Assembly (NCBI GenBank): GCA_963971285.1
Contig: OZ020244.1
Span: forward strand, 8,184,001 to 8,248,000
Origin: Astropecten irregularis
Lineage: Eukaryota > Echinodermata > Asteroidea > Paxillosida > Astropectinidae
Direction: 5' to 3'
Length of the DNA: 64,000 nt
In this document: positions 55,533 through 64,000 of the stretch, in pieces
How the letters are laid out: each line of letters opens with the position of its first letter
Numbering within the stretch: position 1 is the first letter of the stretch
Made by a program: the position numbers and the translations under genes
Notes under the pieces: generated by a model
Told to the model about the DNA's origin: nothing
Seen by the model: only the letters and a program-made list of their open reading frames with translations
Databases searched by the model: none

Positions 55533-56517
55533 TGTTAAGAGATTGTATACTTTTAAGTCTTTGTTTTATTTATGAATGTTTAAGTCTACTAGAAGTTAAA
55601 TGACTTTAAGGCGAACGTCCAAAATGCTTATGTAAATGTTTCTTTGTATGGCCATTCTATAACACGGCGAGCAGAAACTCATGAATTATTTCAGTTAACG
55701 GGCGAGCAGAGAACCGTATACGGAGAACCGATAAGTTATTATTTAGAACTGAACTGGCTCAAGCGTTCCTGGTATGCGGGCCTGCTACATTGTACTCACC
55801 GTGGTATTAAAACGAACGACAAGTCTTAAGGTGTGTCTACTCATCCCCTGACATCGGGACTGCAAGTTGCACGATCGTGCCTACTTCACCTGAAGTTCCC
55901 CGAGAGGCACGTTTTTGAGAACCGGAGGCCGGGACGCTGCGGTGAGGCACTGGCCTTGCTCTCACCTCGTCGGAGCAGCTGTTGCTTTAACACGGAGACC
56001 GTGTTGCCTGGTCCGGTTGGCCGTATCATCGGACTTTTGACTCGCCACCGAGTTAACGGTGTGGAGTCATGCCAGCAAGCAGGCAGACCTGCCTGCGTAC
56101 CTGATGGAAGTTCCCTCATGGAGATGTCCGTTGCCGAGGCGTGGATCCGGAGCAGCTTGCAGAGTGTAGACCGCAAACCTAACCTGGAGGTCGACGGGGC
56201 GCCTGCACGCTATTTGTTGTCGTGGATCGAACTGTGTTTTCTCCGACGTGCCACCTTTCGACAACCATGAACTGGACACTTTTGCGTTACAGTTGTCTAA
56301 TTTCACAAGGTTTCTGCTCGCCCTCATTTTTGATCACGGTAAAACCATTTCTTTGTCATACAGTTTATTTTAATGAAAGTGCATTATTATTTAATAAAGT
56401 AGTTATATTTAGTTTGACGTAAATCCGTTTACAGCGTACCATTTATTTTCTGTTGCGTCTCCTTTCCGAAGGGGATCGACTCAATTATTTATTTACCTTT
56501 TGGTTCGGGTCGTAACA
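55533..56517 (+). repeat. 3' LTR (985 bp)
   Basis: Same ends as the 5' LTR but longer: 56078-56195 has no counterpart there. It contains GCAGGCAGACCTGCCTGC, a near-palindrome, at its left edge. The TATA string is TATTAAAA here. AATAAA at 56393-56398. Confidence 0.93.
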
Positions 56518-56521
56518 CTGT

Positions 56522-57330
56522 CAAACAGGAAGTAGCTCCTCATTTAAAAGTGGTAAGAGCTATGATCATGATTCTTTCACCAATGGACAATGTTAGGCAA
56601 GGTCTTTCATGTGTGACACATTGCTTGACCTCTGTGACCTCTACTTCCGGTCAAACAGGAAGTAGCTCATCATTTAAAAGTGGTAAGAGCTATGATCATG
56701 ATTTTGTCACCAATAGACAATGTAAGGCAAGGTCTTTCCTTTGTGACACATTATTTGACCTCTGTGACCTCTACTTCCGGTCAAACAGGAAGTAGCTTCT
56801 GATTCAAAAGTAGTCAGAGCTAGGATCATGATTATTTCGTCAAAATTCAAGTTTTTGCAAGGTCTTTCTTTGTGACACAAATATGGCCAATTCACGAGAG
56901 TTTATGATTAAAGGTGCAAACTTTAAAGGTATTTGTGACACATTGCTTGACCTCTGTGACCTCTACTTCCGGTCAAACAGGAAGTACCTCCTCATTTAAA
57001 AGTAAGAGCTATGATTACGATTCTTTCACCAAAAAACAATGTTAGGGAAGGTCATTCATTTGTGACTCATTGCTTGACCTCTGTGACCTCTACTTCCGGT
57101 CAAACAGGAAGTAGCTCATCATTTAAAAGTGGTAAGAGCTATGATCATGATTCTTTCACCAAAAAACAATGTAAGGGAAGGTCTTTCATTTGTGACACAT
57201 TACTTGACCTCTGTGACCTCTACTTCCGGTCAAACAGGAAGTAGCTTCTGATTCAAAAGTAGTCAGAGCTAGGATCATGATTCTTTCGTCAAAATTCAAG
57301 TTTTTGCAAGGTCTTTCTTTGTGACACAAA
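56522..57330 (+). repeat. 130-bp minisatellite, right part
   Basis: Continues 49490-49776 after the LTR element. Contains a higher-order duplication: the block ending in ATGGCCAATTCACGAGAGTT occurs at about 56882 and 57332. Confidence 0.85.
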
Positions 57331-57497
57331 TATGGCCAATTCACGAGAGTTTATGATTAAAGGTGCAAACTTTAAAGGTATAAAACATAAGATCATAATC
57401 AACTGTCTTTGTGTGTATATGGTTTTGCCAATTTTTTTTCAATAAAAGCGGAAACGGAAAAGCCTTGTGTTCTGTTTTCAACAGACACAATCTCTAG

Positions 57498-60017
57498 TTA
57501 GGTGTTCGGGTTCAAGCCGAACACCTATTGTAATTGTTCGAGTTTTTTTTTTTGTTTTTTTTTTTGTCTTCTTCCCAAACTTGTCAGCAGGACTTCTATA
57601 TGACAGTAACAAGATATTGACTTGAAACTTAGTGGGAACTTCGGTCATGATGCCAAGTTGTATTTAGAAGATTGACGTCATGATGACGTCAACGGGTATC
57701 AAATTACACCCGTTTTTAGGAAAAACTTTGGTGCTTTATAACTTGAGAACCACATGACCTATGATTTTGATATTGACATATGTTACTCAACACGTGAATG
57801 TCAACAATTATTAGGTGTTCGGGTTCAAGCCGAACACCTATTGTTATTGTTCGAGTTTTTTTTTTTATTTTTTTTATTTTTATTTTTTTTCCCCCAAACT
57901 TGTCAGCAGGACTTCTTGGTCACAGGTACAAGATATTGACATGAAACTTGGTGGGAACTTTGGTCATGATGTCAAGTTGTATTTAGAAGACTGACGTCAT
58001 GATGACGTCATCGGGTATCAAATTACACGCGTTTTTAGGAAAAACTTTGGTGCTTTATAACTTGAGAACCACATGACCTACGATTTTGATATTGACATAT
58101 GTTACTCACCACATGAATCTGAACAATTAATATATTCAATGTTGTGTACAAATGACCTTCACTTCCGGTGTTACCGGAAGTTGAACTTTGACTCAAAATA
58201 ACTCAAAATCGGAAAGGTTTTGGGCACATACAATTGCTTGGCAAAAAGATAGAGTAGGTCTTAGGCTTTCAGAAAATATAAACGATGACGTCATACGGGC
58301 TGTATAGCGCCCTCTACGGTGGATTAAAGATATACAGTGATTACGTAATCCAAAAGTAAACAACGGATTTCCGCCAAATTTGGTGAGTTTGAAGCACTAT
58401 TGCACCCTGACATATGTGTGAAGTTTTAAATCTATTACGTCATTCAACCGGAAGTTATGCGTTTTTAAAGGAAATATTATGTAATTATTCAAATACTGTT
58501 TATTTAGTAATTACATGACGTACATCAGTGCAAATTGCAAATTGTTTACACTGTACGCATTCGATAATTTCTGCAAATTTTCAGTTGTTTGTGATTAACT
58601 AAACGGAAGTTATCGTTCGGGCAATTTTACATTATTTAAAGGTGACACGATTTTCTATACGCTATCAGTCAGTGTACATGTGCGAATACACTGTGCAATC
58701 AGCATGATCAGTACTTGCTCAGTCACACAATAATTATGCCATACACGCGTTCCATCAAACATTCAGTACGAAATGAGACCCCGAACACCTAGTGGTTGTT
58801 CCCACAACCACAATGTCTAGTTATATTCAGTGTTGTGTACAAATGACCTTCACTTCCGGTGTTACCGGAAGTTGAAGTTTGACTCAAAATAACTCGAAAA
58901 CGGAAGGATTTGGGCACAAAAAACCTTAAGTGGTAAAAGATAGAGAAGGTCTTGGGCTTTCAGAAAATATAAACAATGACGTCATGCGGGCTATATAGCG
59001 CCCTCTACGGTTGATTAAAGACATGCAGTGATTACGTAATCCGAAAGTAAACAATGAATTTCCGCCAAATTTAGTAGGTGTAAAGCACTAATGTACCTCG
59101 ACATGTATGTGAAGTTTATAATCTGTGACGTCATTCAACCGGAAGCTCTTTTAAAGGGAAAATTACTGAATTATTCCAATACTGTTTACTCAGTAATTAC
59201 ATGAGTACATCAGTGAAAACTGCTTGTAATGTGATTACAAGAGACTCTGATTAGTACCAGATGGCAGTCATTGCAAGGTGATTGGAATGTGCTTCATTAC
59301 ATTGTCTCAGTGGAAACACATGATAGCCTCAACACAGGAGTTCGATACACCTCATACACTTTTAAACAGTCAATTTTAACCATACAAAGGCCCAGACAAA
59401 GTTCTTACAGCGTTGATTTGAAGTGAACATTTACGGCATCTTTTGATTTTATATGAATTTTTTAATATTTCTCACATTGTGTTACGTGAAAATATGGTCA
59501 TGTACAAAAAATATGATGATCGATTGACTCTTTTTCCCATACACTATATATGTACAAAAATTGTACATAATTCACTGTGTAGAACATGTACATGTACATG
59601 TAATGTCCAATTGCGTGACTCAAAACTTTGTTAACATCTTGCTATAGATATTTGCACGTAAATCTTATTATATATCATTAAATACCAGCACCAAATCTTA
59701 ATCGAAATGCTATCGATGTAGGTTGCGGAGTATTGTACATCATTTTGTCAAATGACAATGTGTTCCATAAACACTGCAACTAAATCCATGGGCTAAAAGT
59801 AAGTTTTTTTACGTTGAGATATGGTCACTTTTAAACCATATGTCTTAATCAAACAAAATAAAAACTGCAAGATATTTACATCATATTCAAAATTTAGTGT
59901 GTATTTCAATATGCCATTGTATGAGGATGAGCGACAATTGACCACATACGTTCCAACGTAACTTTTATGTTCACATAACAGTTCCACCACGTAATGAGAC
60001 CCCGAACACAAGTCTAG
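57498..60017 (+). mobile_element. Helitron-like element family B, outer copy (split by an inner copy)
   Basis: Head TTAGGTGTTCGGG-TTCA-AGCCGAACACCT, a strong hairpin, directly after CTAG 57497. The 3' end has ACCCCGAACAC at about 59998 and CTAG at 60014-60017. The pieces 57498-57810 and 58821-60017 belong together. Non-coding; tracts such as CTTCCGGTGTTACCGGAAG and repeated TGACGTCA motifs occur in both copies. Confidence 0.7.
57811..58820 (+). mobile_element. Helitron-like element family B, inner copy nested in its relative
   Basis: Starts TTAGGTGTTCGGG and ends with CCCCGAACACC, the hairpin GTGGTTGT-TCC-CACAACCAC and CTAG at 58817-58820. The outer copy is interrupted after CAACAATTA and resumes TTATATTCAGTG; the inner copy's own uninterrupted equivalent reads CAATTAATATATTCAATG (about 58125). 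Confidence 0.75.
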
Positions 60018-60246
60018 TTTCTTTTTCTTGTCGTTTGAGTTACCATAGGTTTTTGTCGGCGGCACTTTGGTCACTTTTAAACTGCCGATTTTTACCAAAC
60101 TTGGTCAGAAGGAAGTCCCTATAGGGTAGTTGTTCGCCGAAACTGTTCGTGATTGTGACGTCATCAGGTGTCACGTGAGCAGCGATTTGAATTTAATAAT
60201 CAAAATCTTTAAAAATCAACAACAAATCAACGGATTGAGATATTAA

Positions 60247-60622
60247 AGGCATTGCATACGTTTGGTAATGACTCTGAAAATTCATGGCAATAAAAACTTA
60301 CTTGGTGAGAAGTACAGCTGCTTTGGGTAGTATAATGCATATTGAGAAACGTTCAATTCGAAGTACCACGGTTATGGAAAAATATGTCACTTTTTATCTC
60401 CAAAAATTATGAATCTGAGAAGCGTTATGGCCGTAACGCTTCTCAGCCATTGGCTTACTGTTATCTGGCGTGAAATAACCGCTCTAGTTTGTCGCCAAAA
60501 TCTCACAAACGCTACCACCTTTTGAATTGAAACTTTCACAGGTTAGTTTTATGGTATATATATACAATTATATTGGTTTGAAACAAACAATAGGCTCGAA
60601 TTACCAAACGTATGCAATCCCT
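60247..60622. mobile_element. 376-bp TIR element in a TTAA site (Kolobok- or piggyBac-type MITE)
   Basis: Ends AGGCATTGCATACGTTTGG and CCAAACGTATGCAATCCCT are inverted over about 24 bp. TTAA flanks it at 60243-60246 and 60623-60626, and the empty site GATATTAAGTTGATTC is at about 49429. AGG-starting ends favour Kolobok. An internal perfect hairpin (CTGAGAAGCGTTA/TAACGCTTCTCAG) lies at about 60416-60447. Confidence 0.8.
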
Positions 60623-60639
60623 TTAAGTTGATTCTTCCA

Positions 60640-61575
60640 ACAAAAGTGATAATTAGGCAGGGTCTTTCTTTGTGAAACATTGCTTGACCTCTGTGACCTC
60701 TACTTCCGGTCAAACAGGAAGAACACCTCATTTAAAAGTGGTAAGAGCTATGATCATGATTCTTTCACCAAAAAACAATGTTAGGGAAGGTCTTTCATTT
60801 GTGACTCATTGCTTGACCTCTGTGACCTCTACTTCCGGTCAAACAGGAAGTAGCTCATCATTTAAAAGTGGTAAGAGCTATGATCATGATTCTTTCACCA
60901 AAAAACAATGTTAGGGAAGGTCTTTCATTTGTGACACATTACTTGACCTCTGTGACCTCTACTTCCGGTCAAACAGGAAGTAGCTCCTCATTTAAAAGTG
61001 GTAAGAGCTAGGATCATGATTCTTTCACCAATAGACAATGTTAGGCAAGGTCTTTCATTTGTGACACATTGCTTGACATCTGTGACCTCTACTTCCGGTC
61101 AAACAGGAAGTAGCTCCTCATTTAAAAGTGGTAAGCGATACGATAATGATTCTTTCACCAATAGACAATGTTAGGCAAGGTCTTTCATTTGTGACACATT
61201 GCTTGACCTATTTGACCTCTACTTCCGGTCAAACAGGAAGTAGCTTCTCATATAAAAGTGGTTAGAGCTATGATCATGATTCTTTCACCAATAGACAATG
61301 TTAGGCAAGGTCTTTCATGTGTGACACATTGTTTTACCTCTGTGACCTCTCCTTCCGGTCAAACAGGAAGTAGCTCCTCATTTAAAAATGGTAAGAGCTA
61401 TGATCATGATTCCTTTACCAATAGACAATATTAGGCAAGGTCTTTCATTTGTGACACATTGCTTGACCTCTGTGACCTCTACTTCCGGTCAAACAGGAAG
61501 TAGGCTCCTAATATAAAAGTGGTGAGAGCTATAATCATGATTCTTAAGTCAATAGACGATGTTTGGCAAGGTCTT
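60640..61575 (+). repeat. 130-bp minisatellite, about seven units
   Basis: ACTTCCGGTC starts at 60831, 60961, 61091, 61221, 61351 (C for A) and 61481, exactly 130 bp apart. Same family as 49490-49776 and 56522-57330. Confidence 0.93.
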
Positions 61576-62444
61576 TCTTTGTCACACAAATATGACCAAT
61601 TCACGTGAGTTTATGATTAAAGGTGCACACTTCAAATGTATAAAACATAAGATCATAATCAACTGTCTTTGTGTGTAAAAGGTTATGACAATTTTTTCAA
61701 TAAAAACGGAAACGGAAAAGCCTTGTGTTCTGTTTTCAACAGACACAATCTCTAGTATTGTATTTGAGTTTGTTCTGTGGCTCATAGACTTTGTACACAG
61801 ATTTTTCTCCGCGGCACTTTGGTTACTTTTAAACAGCCGATCTTAACCAAACTTGGTCTGTATGAAGTCCATATAGGGTAGTTGTGTCTCAAAACTTTTC
61901 ATCACCATGACGTCAAAACTTGATTTTATATGATTTTTTAAAATATTTATCAAACTAGCCCGTTCACTTTGTACACAGATTACGTGAACATGGTCGTTGT
62001 ACAAAACATGAAGCTCGATCAATTCCCCATACACTATCCACAGTGTACATGTAGGCCTACGTACGTACGCAATTCACTGTGTATAACATACAATGCACAT
62101 ATCCGATTGCGTGACACAAAACGTCGTTTACAACGTACGTGCCATGGTTTGCACGTAAGTCCTTTTACATATATCATTAAATACCAGCATCAGATCGATG
62201 GGTCGTGTTAAGTATCGAACTGTAATACTTGGGAAGAGTAAGATGGAAAAACTGAAATGATCCATCGAGTTTGTCTTTTTGTACGTGGCAATTTGGTCAG
62301 CGCAGTTTTACACATGAAACAAGTAAATGTCACGTCCTTTGCCCTTGACTTTGTAGGCGTCTTTTTCTTTACGTGGCAATCAGTTTAAGACTGAATTTCA
62401 TTACGAAAAAAATATAATTTATGCAAATGCATGTTCTCCAAATG

Positions 62445-62885
62445 GTTTGTATTCGCAAATGATTTCGTATTCGCAAAAGATATCGTCTTCACGCAATCAT
62501 TTGTCGTAGACGATATGCAATTACGCAAAATGATTTTGTATTCGTAAATGATGGTGTATTCGCATATGAATTCGTATTTGCAAATGATTTTGTATTCGCA
62601 TCATGATATCGCCTTCAAGAAAGTCTAAGAAGATCATCATTAACGAATACAAAATCATTTTGCGTATTAGCAAAATGATATCGTCTTCGACAAATGAATA
62701 TGCAAAACGATGACGTACTCAATACATGATTTTATATTCGCAAATGATTTTGTATTCGCTAATGATTTTCTATTTGCAAATGAATTTGTATTCGCAAATG
62801 ATTTTGTTTTGGCTAATGATGTTGTATTCGCTAATGATGTTGTTTAAGCTAATGATTTTGTATTCGCAAAATGATTTCGTGTCAT
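62445..62885. repeat. AATGATTTTGTATTCGC minisatellite, uninterrupted copy
   Basis: Direct and inverted units around a TATCGCCTTCAAGAAAGTCT centre. Serves as the empty-site reference for the Polinton insertion (GGCTAATGATGTTG near 62814). Confidence 0.85.
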
Positions 62886-63028
62886 TTGCATAATGATGTA
62901 TCCTTAAAAGCACTCAGGTTCTCAACGTCATCATAATGATGTCATCGTATGTCCAAGTGAATGGCAGTGTTTTCAACAGCGCTCCGCACTAATGACGTCA
63001 CAAAATCCCCGGATGTCAGACAAACATT

Positions 63029-63780
63029 GGGCCGTATGCATAAAAAGTAGCAATTGCTTGTACTAGCCTTTTACTTGAATCCGTATGCATTAAAATAAGT
63101 CATTGCTTGCAAGCAAAAGCTTTTGCTAGCAAGCACAAGCAATAGCTTGCGGACAGCAAGCAATTGCTTAAAGATAAGCAATTGCTATAGAAAACGTATG
63201 CATAAAACTAACCTTTTGCTTGCTCTTATGAGCAATTGCTTACGTTTTTTGAAGCTCCGTCATACCAGCTTGAGCTCTTGCTTAATCATGATGTTTGCGT
63301 TTATTCATCGTGTTCATGATCGTAAGAGAAACCCCGAAAATGTAAAGGAGTAGAATAAATCGAGAAGAAAAGCTCCAGCGACCTATCGCAAATTATTCTG
63401 TTTGTGTTTTGTTTCCGCTCTTGTCTTCATTTGTTTTTCATCTATCCTTTTGCCAATACTGGTCATGATTTTTGGTCTTTGCCTGCTATAGAGCTTGTAT
63501 GAGTGTTAGGCATCCTGTACTGATCGCCTCCCCACCACGTTACATATTACGTAACCCGCCCTTGCTCTCCCATGAATGGTGTTCACGCCGGCGTGGCGTC
63601 CTTATTGTTGAAACCTCAAGCAATTGCCTGCTGAAAGCAAGCAAAAGGGTTAAGCAGAAGCAAAAGTGTATGCATACGGATTTAAGCAATTGCTCGAGCT
63701 TGATCTTTTGCCTGACAAGCAATTGCTTGTGCTTGAAGCTTGTGCTTGCAAGCAATTGCTACTTTTTATGCATACGGCCC
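63029..63780. mobile_element. 752-bp TIR element packed with AGCAATTGCT palindromes (Harbinger-like MITE)
   Basis: Perfect 32-bp ends starting GGGCCGTATGCATAAAAAGT, duplicated ATT at 63026-63028 and 63781-63783. Many AAGCAATTGCTT or AGCAATTGCT palindromes lie inside both ends. No transposase. The 3-bp duplication and GGGCC ends suggest PIF/Harbinger, although ATT is not the usual TWA. Confidence 0.75.
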
Positions 63781-64000
63781 ATTGTCTCACACACGTACTG
63801 TTAATGTTCGTCTGAGATCCGGTGCTATTTTTAGCGCAAGTGCGGAGCGCTATTAGGGGCTCTATTAACCATGCAACTAAATGGGTTGAACTAATTACTA
63901 CATTGAGCTAGACATGGTCACTTTTAAACCATGTCTTAATAATCAAACAAAATACGTGATGTGTGTTAATTTGAGAAATATTTTATATCATATGCGAAAA

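Larger units (their letters stand above)
49781..56517 (+). mobile_element. Gmr1-like LTR retrotransposon, complete, 4-bp target duplication
   Basis: LTRs TGTTAAGAG...CGTAACA flank gag and pol. CTGT is duplicated at 49777-49780 and 56518-56521, and joining the flanks restores the minisatellite unit. PBS at 50653-50670; a polypurine-like GAGGTGGAAG at 55523-55532. Pol order is protease, integrase, RT, RNase H. Both genes are open, but the LTRs differ by about 2% plus a 115-bp length difference. Confidence 0.95.
49200..57497 (+). mobile_element. Helitron-like element with 130-bp minisatellite, split by an LTR retrotransposon
   Basis: Outer parts 49200-49780 and 56522-57497. It starts after CTAG with TTTCTTTTTTCTTTTTCTTG and ends with CGGAAAAGCCTTGTG, a hairpin and CTAG at 57494-57497. 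The middle is the 130-bp repeat (ACTTCCGGTCAAACAGGAAG per unit). Confidence 0.6.
60018..61755 (+). mobile_element. Helitron-like element with 130-bp minisatellite
   Basis: Close relative of the element at 49200-57497. Begins TTTCTTTTTCTTGTCGTTTG, holds about seven 130-bp units and ends CTGTTTTCAACAG and CTAG at 61752-61755. A 376-bp TIR element lies at 60247-60622. Confidence 0.65.
61756..64000 (+). mobile_element. Helitron-like element running off the window
   Basis: Same head as 10577 and 29888 (TATTGTATTTGAGTTTG). Contains the uninterrupted 17-bp minisatellite (62445-62885) and a 752-bp TIR element. The last bases, TTTTATATCATATGCGAAAA, match the start of the 3' end region seen at 47060, so the terminus lies just outside. 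Confidence 0.6.

Noticed and set aside
1..64000. rRNA genes, bacterial operons, plasmid or phage features
   Set aside because: None seen; GT-AG introns, CTAG-ended Helitron-like elements and LTR elements indicate a eukaryotic nuclear genome.

Overview
The window looks like marine invertebrate nuclear DNA. It is spliceosomal, AT-rich and dense in nested repeats, and I see no ordinary host gene. Every protein-coding signal belongs to a mobile element. A Ty3/gypsy-class element with integrase placed before reverse transcriptase (Gmr1-type order, described from deuterostomes), a Ginger1 DNA transposon, an Ngaro-like tyrosine-recombinase retrotransposon with an SGNH hydrolase and a Polinton/Maverick occur together. 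This points to a non-vertebrate deuterostome (echinoderm, hemichordate or cephalochordate), but the species cannot be fixed from this sequence.

Layout. 1-3387 is the 3' part of a conventional Ty3/gypsy pol (RT, RNase H, integrase), followed by its 3' region/LTR to about 4777. From about 4778 to the window end the substrate is a head-to-tail chain of Helitron-like elements. Each 3' end carries a short hairpin and CTAG followed by T, and the next element starts there without a spacer. Other elements are nested in this chain. A 10.74-kb block (about 3505-14251) is tandemly duplicated as 14246-33562, with a 6-bp microhomology at the junction. The second copy was later opened by an 8,565-bp Ginger1 transposon (19810-28374, CCGG target duplication). 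Its minus-strand gene can be read as 15 exons giving an uninterrupted 808-residue protein: DD35E integrase-type transposase, GPY/F motif, Ulp1-like protease and PHD finger.

An eroded Polinton (30951-45329, TIRs about 235 bp) holds a broken protein-primed PolB gene, several broken accessory genes and a tRNA-like array at its right end with a 200-N assembly gap. An Ngaro-like element (about 32764-38230, minus strand: gag, RT-RNase H, tyrosine recombinase, SGNH hydrolase) sits inside the Polinton. The left part of this nest is also present in duplication copy 1 (11640-14251). A six-member hairpin array at the Polinton/Ngaro boundary (13472-13808 and 32783-33119) has a constant core and outer arms that change together. 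It matches no feature class I know.

49781-56517 is a complete Gmr1-like LTR retrotransposon with 4-bp target duplications, a Pro-tRNA-type primer site, intact gag, and an intact pol read in the +1 frame. The rest (56518-64000) is Helitron-like elements of two families, one nested inside a relative, with a 130-bp minisatellite and small TIR elements with recognisable target duplications. There is no operon logic: genes cooperate only within each element. The history can be ordered: Polinton into a Helitron-like element, Ngaro into Polinton, segmental duplication, then Ginger1 into copy 2.
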